Positions 1-6,897 of a stretch of 64,000 nucleotides of DNA are shown piece after piece. How positions within the stretch are numbered: position 1 is the first letter of the stretch; every line of letters begins with the position of its first letter. A model generated the notes under the pieces. The model was not told the origin of the DNA, did no database searches, and saw only the letters and a program-made list of their open reading frames with translations. This DNA comes from Hymenobacter lapidiphilus (GTDB lineage: Bacteria > Bacteroidota > Bacteroidia > Cytophagales > Hymenobacteraceae). Made by a program: the position numbers and the translations under genes. The stretch spans positions 1 through 64,000 of the forward strand of contig NZ_QVLT01000019.1 of the NCBI RefSeq assembly GCF_003417065.2. The letters run 5' to 3'.

Positions 1-131
1 CGCTGCACCGGCGTCAGACCCCCGATTTTTTCGCCCTTCTTGTATTGCTCGGTCTTCTTGAATGCATCGAGCCCGATGATGATACCGCCCAAATCGGCAA
101 TGTTTTCGCCGGCCGTGGCTTTGCCGTGGCC
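1..131 (-). pseudogene. M13 (neprilysin-like) metallopeptidase fragment, N-terminus missing
   Basis: Read on the minus strand from about 131 to the window edge, one frame gives HGKATAGENIADLGGI, then GLDAFKKTEQYKKGEKI, then GGLTPVQ. GENIADLGG is the signature of M13 zinc peptidases, where its glutamate is the third zinc ligand and lies about three quarters along the protein. The N-terminal three quarters, including the HExxH motif, is absent. The fragment joins directly, out of frame, to the mobAB-like gene upstream. The family call rests on this short but specific motif. Whether the break is biological or an assembly join cannot be told here. The rest of the gene, if any, lies beyond the window. 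Confidence 0.7.
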
Positions 132-685
132 AGGGCGGCGGTATCGGCCAGGGGCAGCACCGGCACGGCAGCCTCGGCGAGGTGGGCGCGCAGGTAGGCG
201 GGCACTTCGATTACGCCTTCGGGCAGCAGCAGGGCGCGCACGTCGGTGAGGCGGTCGAGCTTCTTATCCAGCGGTTTGGCGGGATCGAGAATCACCAGCT
301 GCTGGCGGGCACGGAAGTGGTTGCCGTTCACCAGCGCCAGGCTCTGGTGGGCCAGCAGCTCGGGCTGACTGAACTTGTCGAGCAGCCGGCGCACGTCGAG
401 GCGGGCGAAGCTGACGTTGTCGGTCAGCTCGGCGCTGGCCCCGGCGGCCAGCATGCCGGTTTCGGGCGCGGTGCCGTTGCGCACGGCATCGGCGGCGGCG
501 TGGTCGGCATCAACGTAGGCTACGCGCAGCGTGGGGGCCAGCAGCGGCAGCAGCCGGGCTGCCAACTCCTTAATCCGGCCGCAGGGCGCACCCAGAATGG
601 CCAGCTCGTGGCGGCCGAACTCGCCCAAATCGGGCCGGGCCAGGGCGGCGTGCTTGCGGCGGGGCTTATCAGCGTTACTCGGCAT
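14..685 (-). pseudogene. Molybdenum cofactor guanylyltransferase-like protein (MobB-like N-terminal half only), truncated
   Basis: The first roughly 190 residues resemble the N-terminal MobB-like half of a Bacteroidota protein in which that half precedes a MobA nucleotidyltransferase: LARPDLGEFGRHELAILG, GAPCGRIKELA, VAYVDADH, LVNGNHF and LDPAKPLDKKLDRLTDV. The expected MobA half, with its LAGGxSxRMG loop, is missing. After about residue 192 (ADTAALATA) the frame reads nonsense because the DNA has changed into an M13 peptidase fragment. MobA attaches GMP to molybdopterin to give the guanine dinucleotide cofactor, so this copy should not do that. The start overlaps the end of moaC by 11 bases (ATGCCGAGTAA), which indicates translational coupling. 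Real sequence is roughly 125-685. Confidence 0.6.
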
Positions 686-1163
686 GATGAAAGTCGCTTT
701 TACCGCCGGTTTTGCTGATGAGGCGGGTTTCCTGAATGACGATATCGTGCGAGAGGGCCTTGCACATATCGTAGATGGTGAGAGCAGCCACCGAAGCGCC
801 GGTCAGAGCCTCCATTTCCACGCCGGTTTTGCCCGTCAGAGTGGCCGTGCACTCGATGCGTACGGCGTCGGGTCCATCGGGCTCAATGGTTACCTGGCAG
901 TTGTCGAGGCCCAGCGGATGGCAAAGCGGAATGAGTTCGGAGGTGCGCTTAGCCCCCATTATGCCGGCCAGAATAGCGGTCTGGAATACGGGCCCTTTGC
1001 GGGTAGGTAGGTCGCCTTCCTTCACCAGCGCCATAATTTCGGGCCCGAGCACTACCCGGCTCCGGGCCACGGCGACGCGGCGGGTGGGCGTCTTGGTCCC
1101 CACATCCACCATAGCCGGCTGGCCGGAAGCATCGAGGTGGGTGAGTTTAGCAGAATCGGACAT
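675..1163 (-). CDS. moaC: Cyclic pyranopterin monophosphate synthase MoaC
   Basis: MoaC converts the cyclic intermediate made by MoaA into cyclic pyranopterin monophosphate, an early step of molybdenum cofactor synthesis in the cytoplasm. The 162-residue product has the normal family length. It shows the family motifs KGPVFQTAILAGI (56-68), LIPLCHPL (77-84), GVEMEALTGAS (114-124) and YDMCKA (131-136), which include the catalytic lysines and aspartate. I chose the ATG at 1163 because the longer frame from 1229 adds 22 residues with no family similarity. The stop overlaps the start of the mobAB-like gene, so the two form a minus-strand operon. moeA lies nearby on the other strand. Confidence 0.95.
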   Translation of the reverse strand: MSDSAKLTHLDASGQPAMVDVGTKTPTRRVAVARSRVVLGPEIMALVKEGDLPTRKGPVFQTAILAGIMGAKRTSELIPLCHPLGLDNCQVTIEPDGPDAVRIECTATLTGKTGVEMEALTGASVAALTIYDMCKALSHDIVIQETRLISKTGGKSDFHHAE

Positions 1164-1412
1164 GGCGGAGTCAGGTAGGGAGAAGAGAGTTAGGAGTGTC
1201 GGCCGGAAGTTAAGCGCAGCAGGTTGCATGAGCCTTATAACACGAACCTACAATGCCCAATCCGGTTTCGAAAGACGGTACCAATGGCAGGTGGTTGGTT
1301 AGTACGAAGTTCTTTATCTTTACGGCGGTCTATGCTGAGACCCTGATTGCGCGCCTCTCATGCGGCTGCTTCCCGTGGCGCGCCCCCTTATTTCATTTGT
1401 AAAGAAGACCCC
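1164..1412. other. Divergent intergenic region between moaC and rtcB
   Basis: About 250 bases separate the divergent moaC and rtcB starts and should hold both promoters. I see no clear TAnnTTTG box, riboswitch or hairpin. The open frame that runs from 1347 into rtcB is not supported as coding before 1413. Confidence 0.4.
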
Positions 1413-2453
1413 GTGAAAACAGTCTATTTTACGGATAGTAGCGCCGTGGAGCAGAACGCGCTACAGTCCCTCCTCTCTTTCGAGGAACAAGAGAACATCG
1501 GCCAGATAGCCGCATTCCCTGACATTCATTACTGCTCCGAACGCTCCATTCCGGTAGGGGTGGCCTTCCAAACAACCGACGTTTTTTACCCGCTGGTAAC
1601 CGGCAAAGACATGGGTTGCGGGGTGGCCTACCTGCGCATTCCCCGCGCCGATGTCATTCGCCCATTCGATAAAGCCAAGCACTACCGGGCCTTCGAGCGG
1701 GAAGTGCATCGCATGACTGATGAGGGACTGGGCGGCGGGAACCACTTTCTGTCCCTGGAAGAGTCGGCCGATTACCTGTACATCATTGTGCACACCGGCA
1801 GTCGCAACCTGGGCGTGTACATGTATCAGGAAAACAGCCGCCTGTTGCAGCTGCACAATCCCGGCCACGAGTGGCTGCCGACGGAGCTGGCCACGTCCAC
1901 CTATAGGCAGGAATACCAGCGCGTACTGGCTTACGCAGTCAGCCGCCGCCGGGAGTTCGTCGAGAAAACCTACGACTTCCTGCAGCGCAACCAGTACGTA
2001 GCCGCCGGTACACCCGCGTTTGCCGATAGCTGCCATAACCTGCTCGAGTTCGGGCCGCAGGGCGTGACTCACCGCAAGGGTAGTACGCAGCTGCTAGCAG
2101 GGGGCGAGGTGGTGATTCCGCTCTCGATGAGCCGCGGCTCCCTGATTGTGAAGCCTAACCCCTGGAGTACCGCCCTGGAGCAGTCGCTCTGGAGCTGCGC
2201 GCATGGGGCCGGTCGTCAGTACAGCCGTACCGATACGCTCAAGGTCTGGCATTCGCTCAAGAAGGCGGACAAGGACGAGTATCGGCAGCGTTTCAGCGAA
2301 TTGCTTAACCGGCAGGGCGACTTCGATAGCAGTGTTCTGCAGGAGTTCGACTTTGCGTATAAAGACACTGCGGCGCTGCTGGCCACCCAGCCGCACCTGA
2401 TTCGGTGCGACGAAACTACTCCTCTCGTTACCGTGAAATTCATGGGCGTTTGA
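1413..2453 (+). CDS. rtcB: RtcB-family RNA ligase
   Basis: RtcB joins RNA 2',3'-cyclic phosphate or 3'-phosphate ends to 5'-hydroxyl ends, using GTP and manganese, in tRNA splicing or RNA repair. From the GTG at 1413 the product is 346 residues, shorter than classic RtcB proteins of about 400-480. All catalytic elements are visible: GKDMGCGV (D66 and C69), GGGNHF (H111), VHTGSRNLG (H127), THRKGST (H220) and SCAHGAGR, whose H264 should carry the guanylate. The longer frame from 1347 adds 22 residues that do not look like the family, and VKTVYF is a natural beginning. No archease gene is adjacent. It stands alone between molybdenum cofactor genes with no evident link to them. Confidence 0.92.
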   Translation: MKTVYFTDSSAVEQNALQSLLSFEEQENIGQIAAFPDIHYCSERSIPVGVAFQTTDVFYPLVTGKDMGCGVAYLRIPRADVIRPFDKAKHYRAFEREVHRMTDEGLGGGNHFLSLEESADYLYIIVHTGSRNLGVYMYQENSRLLQLHNPGHEWLPTELATSTYRQEYQRVLAYAVSRRREFVEKTYDFLQRNQYVAAGTPAFADSCHNLLEFGPQGVTHRKGSTQLLAGGEVVIPLSMSRGSLIVKPNPWSTALEQSLWSCAHGAGRQYSRTDTLKVWHSLKKADKDEYRQRFSELLNRQGDFDSSVLQEFDFAYKDTAALLATQPHLIRCDETTPLVTVKFMGV

Positions 2454-2599
2454 GTCTACTCCGATAGAGCTGCCGGTTGCTTTTGCAGCAGCTATTCAGG
2501 CAACTACCTTTCCTATTCGCATTGCGCTGGTACTCCACCAGAACAATGGGGCCGAATGCGCGTTGGTTAACGACATAGGCCACAGCTTGTCCTACCTTC

Positions 2600-3832
2600 A
2601 TGCCCATGATTTCAGTTACTGAAGCCACCCGCCTCGTGGCCGCCACCATTCGCCCACTGGGCACCGAACTGCTGAGCCTACCGCTGGCCGCCGGCCGCAT
2701 CCTGCGCGAAGATTTGCGGGCCGACCGCGACTTTCCGCCCTTCAACCGTGTAGCCATGGATGGCATAGCGCTGCGCTACGATGCGTTGGCCGCCGGGCAG
2801 CAAGAGTTTCTAATTGCGGCCACTCAGTTTGCCGGCCAGCCCCCGGTAACCGGCTCCAGCCCCACGGCGGCCATCGAAATTATGACCGGCGCGGTGCTGC
2901 CCGAGGGCCTCGATACGGTGATTCGCTACGAAGACCTCACCTTCCGCACCGACGAGGCCAGCCAGCGTCACGCCACCGTGCAGGCCTTGCCGCCTCGCGC
3001 CGGCCACAACGTCCACCAGCGCGCCTCCGACCGCCAACAGGGCGACCTGCTGCTGCCCGCCGGCACCCGCCTGGAGCCCGCCGAAATGGCCGTAGCCGCC
3101 ACCATTGGGGCCGCAACCGTAGCCGTGGCGCGCCGCCCGCGGCTGGCCGTAGTCAGCACCGGCGACGAGCTGGTGCCCATCAATGAGCAACCCGCCGCCC
3201 ACCAAATCCGGCGCTCCAACGGCCTGATGCTGCAAGCCGCCGCCTGGCAAGCCGGCGCCGAGGCCGAAGCTTTCCACTTCGACGACGACCCGGCGGCCCT
3301 GCGCGAAGGCCTGCCCGCGCTGCTGATGGGCTATGATGCCGTGGTGCTGAGCGGCGGCGTGTCGATGGGCAAGGCTGATTTCCTACCCGAAATACTGCAG
3401 GAGTTGGGCGTAGAGCAACGGTTCCACGGCGTGGCCCAGCGGCCGGGCAAGCCGTTCTGGTTCGGGGCGCGGGCCGGCGGGGCGGTGGTGTTCGCACTGC
3501 CCGGCAACCCGGTGTCCACGTTCATGAATTTCTACCGCTACGTGCAGCCCTGGCTGCAGGCGGGGGCGCAGCCAGCCGCGGTGGCCGCGGCCGGTAGTGG
3601 CCCGGTACCGGCCGTGCTCAGCGCGCCTGTCGAGTTCAAGCCCAATATGACCCATTTCCTGCTCGTCAGCCTGGAATTCGGGCCCGACGGGTGCCTGCTA
3701 GCCACGCCCGAGCGGGCCGGCGGCTCCGGCGACATGGCCAGCCTGCTCATTTCGGGCGGCTTTCTGGAGCTGCCCCCGGAGCCGGCTCACTTCCCCAAAG
3801 GCAGCGTACTGCCGGTTTGGCGGTTTCGATAA
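2600..3832 (+). CDS. moeA: Molybdopterin molybdotransferase MoeA
   Basis: MoeA inserts molybdate into adenylylated molybdopterin to complete the molybdenum cofactor. The 410-residue length is typical. Visible elements are FPPFNRVAMDGIA (about 45-57) of the N-terminal region, VVSTGDELV (about 187-195) and SGGVSMGKADF (about 251-261) of the molybdopterin-binding domain, RPGKPFWFG (about 281-289) and ALPGNPVSTF (about 298-307), then a C-terminal beta domain. An in-frame ATG two codons later is an equally possible start. It is on the opposite strand from moaC, with rtcB between. With the neighbouring mobAB-like gene broken, the end product may be plain Mo-molybdopterin rather than a dinucleotide form, which is an inference. 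Confidence 0.95.
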   Translation: MPMISVTEATRLVAATIRPLGTELLSLPLAAGRILREDLRADRDFPPFNRVAMDGIALRYDALAAGQQEFLIAATQFAGQPPVTGSSPTAAIEIMTGAVLPEGLDTVIRYEDLTFRTDEASQRHATVQALPPRAGHNVHQRASDRQQGDLLLPAGTRLEPAEMAVAATIGAATVAVARRPRLAVVSTGDELVPINEQPAAHQIRRSNGLMLQAAAWQAGAEAEAFHFDDDPAALREGLPALLMGYDAVVLSGGVSMGKADFLPEILQELGVEQRFHGVAQRPGKPFWFGARAGGAVVFALPGNPVSTFMNFYRYVQPWLQAGAQPAAVAAAGSGPVPAVLSAPVEFKPNMTHFLLVSLEFGPDGCLLATPERAGGSGDMASLLISGGFLELPPEPAHFPKGSVLPVWRFR

Positions 3833-3981
3833 GGTGGAAGCCGGAGAATGTCATTCGGCGCATGTTGCGCTTAGGCAGAGAGGAAAATCCCAGCCAAATA
3901 ACTTCATAAATTAAAAAAGCAGGCGTGCAACCTGGGTACTTCGTTGCGGATCAATTGTACGTATCTGTTTGCTCTTCTTTT

Positions 3982-4335
3982 ATGAAACTCAAATCCCTCC
4001 GACACGCTGCTTGGTTTTTTGGCGGCCTGTGCGCGCTAGCTACCGCGAGCTGCGCCAGCGAAAAAGACCCCGCGCCCGACTTTGTGGGCGTGCGTTATGT
4101 TCAAACCCAATGCGCCGACCGCTGGGGCCAGGCTCCAGGCACGCAAGAGCTAGTGATAGTAGCGCAAGCTTACTTATCCCAGCAGGGTCTGACGCTACAC
4201 CAGCCTCAAGCCAGCGGCCAAAGCATGGACGTGGTCTGCTCCGCCTGTACCTGTCCGACGGGCCGTGTGCTGCAAGGCAAGGTGTCGCCCGCTGATTTAT
4301 CGTCCGTGCTTGCTTTGGGTTTTACTAGACAGTGA
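3982..4335 (+). CDS. Small lipoprotein of unknown function
   Basis: The 117-residue product begins MKLKSLRHAAWFFGGL and has a lipobox-like ATASC at about residues 20-24, so the mature protein should be lipid-anchored. The mature part holds four more cysteines, one after VQTQ and three in VVCSACTCPTG, spaced like disulfide or metal-site cysteines. I do not recognise a family. The ATG at 3982 is preferred to the frame start at 3925, because it puts the hydrophobic signal at the N-terminus. The stop codon touches the left end of the palindromic element at 4335-4450, which could serve as its terminator. Confidence 0.7.
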   Translation: MKLKSLRHAAWFFGGLCALATASCASEKDPAPDFVGVRYVQTQCADRWGQAPGTQELVIVAQAYLSQQGLTLHQPQASGQSMDVVCSACTCPTGRVLQGKVSPADLSSVLALGFTRQ

Positions 4336-4450
4336 AGCTGTTTAGTACGTCGGCGACCCTTATGCTGAGCATGTGGCGTAATGAGCCAGGGATGCTTCGA
4401 TAAGCGCAGTCTGACACTTTGGTCGCTTGTGATGACTTCGTAAACAGCTT
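4335..4450. repeat. Palindromic intergenic element with AAGCTGTTTA termini (type D)
   Basis: The element begins AAGCTGTTTA (4335-4344) and ends with the inverse TAAACAGCTT (4441-4450), enclosing about 96 bases. The same terminal sequence bounds the 46-base palindrome at 10493-10538. It starts on the last base of the preceding stop codon. The interior (TTATGCTGAGCATG, then GATGCTTCGATAAGCG) resembles degenerate pieces of the type C element at 43878-43971. No protein is encoded. A non-autonomous mobile palindrome or a terminator are both possible. Confidence 0.5.
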
Positions 4451-4536
4451 TGTCGTTTGAACAACGATGACGCGCAAGGTTCTTCGTCGCCGCTTGATGC
4501 GCAGAATGCGCCGAATGACGTTTCGCTCCCTTCTCC

Positions 4537-4986
4537 CTATTTCACCACTTCGAAATCGTGGCCGCAGTGGAAGCAGTGGCACTGCGGGTTGTCGGGGGCC
4601 ATCAGCCAGAAGCGGAGCTTGACAAACAGGTTGTCGGTGGGGCTGGGCTGGTGGCGGCACACTACGTCGTGGTGGTGGCAACGGGGGCAGCGGGTGGCAG
4701 CTACTTCGGTTGGGTCGGGTGCTTCGGGCGCGGCGGCATCGGGGGCTACGGCGTGCATGTGGGTTTGCTGCGGGTGTAGGACCTCACGGGCCGCCTCTAC
4801 GTCGGGGGCGCGCACGAAGAGGCTCACGTTGCCCATTACCTGGCCGTAAGGCCGGTTTTCATTGCTCAGAAAGCACGGAATACCCGCCGCATCGAGTTGG
4901 TTGCGGGCCAGGTGGGCAGCAATAGAATCGGTGAATGAGTCGAGCAGCACAATGGCCGCCGCTTCGGAAGGAACATCTGCCGGCAT
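4537..4986 (-). CDS. DUF2007-like protein with C-terminal zinc ribbon
   Basis: The N-terminal half (about 10-70: IVLLDSFTDSIAAHLARNQL, then DAAGIPCFLSNE and FVRAPDVEAAREVL) matches the DUF2007 'putative signal transducing protein' pattern, a small alpha/beta domain of unknown function. After an Ala/Pro-rich linker, the C-terminal half has CPRCHHHDV and CHCFHCGHDF, two cysteine pairs that should bind one zinc. No signal peptide is present, so the protein is probably cytoplasmic. A terminator hairpin for the downstream small transporter gene separates it from the MFS genes, so it may have its own promoter. The specific role is unknown. Confidence 0.8.
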   Translation of the reverse strand: MPADVPSEAAAIVLLDSFTDSIAAHLARNQLDAAGIPCFLSNENRPYGQVMGNVSLFVRAPDVEAAREVLHPQQTHMHAVAPDAAAPEAPDPTEVAATRCPRCHHHDVVCRHQPSPTDNLFVKLRFWLMAPDNPQCHCFHCGHDFEVVK

Positions 4987-5010
4987 GGGGCAAGGCGCGA
5001 AATAGTGAAT

Positions 5011-5047
5011 CCGCTAAAACAAACGCGGCACCCGTTTGGGTGCCGCG
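5011..5047 (-). terminator. Intrinsic terminator of the MFS transporter operon
   Basis: The minus strand forms a 10-base perfect stem (5024-5033 with 5038-5047, CGCGGCACCC) with a 4-base loop, followed by TTTGTTTTAG. It lies 31 bases after the stop of the 47-residue small membrane protein. Confidence 0.8.
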
Positions 5048-5077
5048 AAAGGTACGCATAAGGAGCCGGTAGATGGC

Positions 5078-5221
5078 TTACTTAAACAAGTCGAGCGCCT
5101 TGATAAAGGTCTGTGAAACACCCCACAGCAGCGGGATGCCCACAAAGGCCCAGGCGATAAAAACAGCCCCACCCGAAGTTGTAGTTTCGGGCGCAGCAGA
5201 GGAAACGGGAGGCTGATTCAT
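5078..5221 (-). CDS. MFS transporter small subunit-like protein (47 aa)
   Basis: The minus strand from the ATG at 5221 to the TAA at 5078 encodes 47 residues: a Pro/Ser/Thr-rich start (MNQPPVSSAAPETTTSGG), one membrane helix (AVFIAWAFVGIPLLWGV, about 19-35) and a short amphipathic tail (SQTFIKALDLFK). Tiny one-helix proteins of this form are annotated beside oxalate/formate-type MFS transporters as small subunits, and this gene directly follows such a transporter on the same strand. The gap is 86 bases and contains a hairpin (5256-5309), while a clear terminator follows the gene. It probably binds or stabilises the transporter, which is an inference from context. The ATG is the only start that covers the helix. 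Confidence 0.8.
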   Translation of the reverse strand: MNQPPVSSAAPETTTSGGAVFIAWAFVGIPLLWGVSQTFIKALDLFK

Positions 5222-5255
5222 ACTTTTTAGTGCTTAGTTGTGAGTGGATAGTCGG

Positions 5256-5309
5256 GAGTTGCCAGGCAGTTCTTCAGACTGTTAAAAAGAACAGACAGTC
5301 TGGCAACTC
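5256..5309 (-). other. Hairpin between MFS transporter and its small partner
   Basis: GAGTTGCCAG (5256-5265) pairs with CTGGCAACTC (5300-5309), with further internal pairing (CAGACTGTT with GAACAGACAGTCTG). The structure begins at the transporter stop codon. It could protect the upstream mRNA or partly terminate transcription, so that the two genes are made in different amounts. There is no strong T-run on the minus strand. Confidence 0.45.
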
Positions 5310-6717
5310 AATGGCCGCCTGGCTCGGCTTCAACGGATCCTTTCTCGTTGTACTTCGCGTTTACGGCCGTTACGGCGAAGTTAGCCAGCAGGCCCACTAC
5401 CAGTAGGCCGGCCATAGCGTAAAATACCGTTTGGTAGGCGGCAGCGCCAGTAAACCCTTCGGCTTTGCGGCTCTCGTGCAGGAAGTTGACGATGAGCGGC
5501 CCCAGCACGCCGGCCGTGCTCCAGGCCGTGAGCAGACGGCCGTGGATGGCGCCCACTTGGTACTTGCCGAACAGATCGGAGAGGTAGGCTGGAATAGTGG
5601 CGAAACCGCCGCCGTACATGCTGATAATCACGCAGGCTACGCCCACATACAGGGCCAGCTGAATGTTTCGGCCCAGCGTTGGGATGAGGGCGTAGAGTAC
5701 AATACCCAGCCCGAAATAGATGGCGTAAGTGGTCTTGCGGCCCATCTTATCCGAAGCCGACGACCAGAAGAAGCGGCCCAGCAGGTTGAACAAGCTCAGC
5801 AGGCCCACGAAGCCCGCCGCCGCTGCTGCCGTTACGCCCCGTCCCGCGCCCATAACGGCATCAGAAAAGGATTCCTGGATGAGGGGCGAAGCCGTTTCGA
5901 GCACCCCAATGCCGGCCGTAACATTGGTGAGCAGCACCACCCACAACAGCCAGAACTGCGGCGTTTTCAGAGCGTTGTCGGCCGATACGTTGCTGCTGGT
6001 AATCAGGGCGCTATGTTGGGGGTTGGGCACGTAGTTTTCCGGCACCCAATCTTCGGCAGGCACCCGGATAGTCCAGACGCCGAACTGCATGAACAACAGG
6101 TAAATGACGCCCAGCGTGAGGAAGGTAGCTGCCACACCCAGCGTGCCGGTACCGTTGGTTTTGAAGTAGTCCATGAGGGCCACCGACAGCGGCGAGGCAA
6201 TCATAGCGCCGCCGCCGAAACCCATGATGGCCATGCCGGTCGCCACGCCCCGACGGTCGGGGAACCACTTAATGAGCGTGCTTACCGGCGAAATGTAGCC
6301 GATGCCCAGCCCGATGCCGCCCACAACGCCGTAGCCGAAATACACAATCCAGAGGTTGTGCAAATGCACGCCCAGGGCCGCAATAAAAAAGCCACCGCTA
6401 AAGCATAGCGCCGAGGCCATCATGGCCTTGCGCGGCCCCACGCGCTCCAGCCACTTTCCGAAAATAGCCGCCGAAAGGCCCAGCAGCACAATGGCAATCG
6501 AAAAGATAATGCCCAGCTGCGTGGGCGTCCAGTCGGCGGCAGCGGGGGCAGCTGGGTCGCCGCTGATAAGGGCGCCGAGCGGCTTTTTGAACACGCTGAA
6601 GGCGTAGGCTTGGCCAATGGCCAGGTGAATTGCCAGGGCGGCGGGCGGAATCAGCCAGCGGTTGTAGCCCGGCCCGGCCACAGTGCGGCTGCGGTCCAGT
6701 ATCGATGCTTCTGCCAT
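5308..6717 (-). CDS. OFA-family (oxalate/formate antiporter-like) MFS transporter
   Basis: The 469-residue protein has about 12 hydrophobic segments. Its beginning, YNRWLIPPAALAIHLAIGQA then YAFSVFKKPL, and the segments GYGVVGGIGLGIGYISPVST, KWFPDRRGVATGMAIMGFG and YGGGFATIPAYLSDLFG are characteristic of the OFA (oxalate:formate antiporter) branch of the major facilitator superfamily. These carry monocarboxylates or dicarboxylates across the inner membrane. No oxalate decarboxylase or formyl-CoA transferase gene is nearby, so the substrate is open. The next gene on the strand encodes a one-helix small partner. The region upstream has an imperfect inverted repeat, TACCAG...CTGGTA (6790-6825), that could be an operator. 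Confidence 0.88.
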   Translation of the reverse strand: MAEASILDRSRTVAGPGYNRWLIPPAALAIHLAIGQAYAFSVFKKPLGALISGDPAAPAAADWTPTQLGIIFSIAIVLLGLSAAIFGKWLERVGPRKAMMASALCFSGGFFIAALGVHLHNLWIVYFGYGVVGGIGLGIGYISPVSTLIKWFPDRRGVATGMAIMGFGGGAMIASPLSVALMDYFKTNGTGTLGVAATFLTLGVIYLLFMQFGVWTIRVPAEDWVPENYVPNPQHSALITSSNVSADNALKTPQFWLLWVVLLTNVTAGIGVLETASPLIQESFSDAVMGAGRGVTAAAAAGFVGLLSLFNLLGRFFWSSASDKMGRKTTYAIYFGLGIVLYALIPTLGRNIQLALYVGVACVIISMYGGGFATIPAYLSDLFGKYQVGAIHGRLLTAWSTAGVLGPLIVNFLHESRKAEGFTGAAAYQTVFYAMAGLLVVGLLANFAVTAVNAKYNEKGSVEAEPGGH

Positions 6718-6789
6718 AAAACAGGTGGTTTGGGAGTGGGAAGAACGAACGAAACCTTACCCCGCACCGGCGCCCTGGCCAAGGGCTTA

Positions 6790-6825
6790 CCAGATTAGGA
6801 TTCAATAAGGTAGACGTCTGGTACG
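6790..6825. promoter_or_regulatory. Possible operator upstream of the OFA transporter
   Basis: TACCAGATTAGGATTC and its approximate inverse ending GTCTGGTA form a 36-base imperfect inverted repeat, 73 bases before the transporter start. It is the only symmetric sequence I see in this 180-base intergenic region. No regulator gene is adjacent. Confidence 0.3.
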
Positions 6826-6897
6826 GGGTTTAAACCACTTCAGATCAACTATTTTTTGGTAAATTGCTATATTCTGGTGCTATCATCAGCCCGGCTG

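Noticed and set aside
2440..2766. Minus-strand 108-codon frame overlapping the moeA start
   Set aside because: Arg/Ser-rich, mostly antisense to moeA, no similarity to small molybdenum-cofactor proteins such as MoaD or MoaE.
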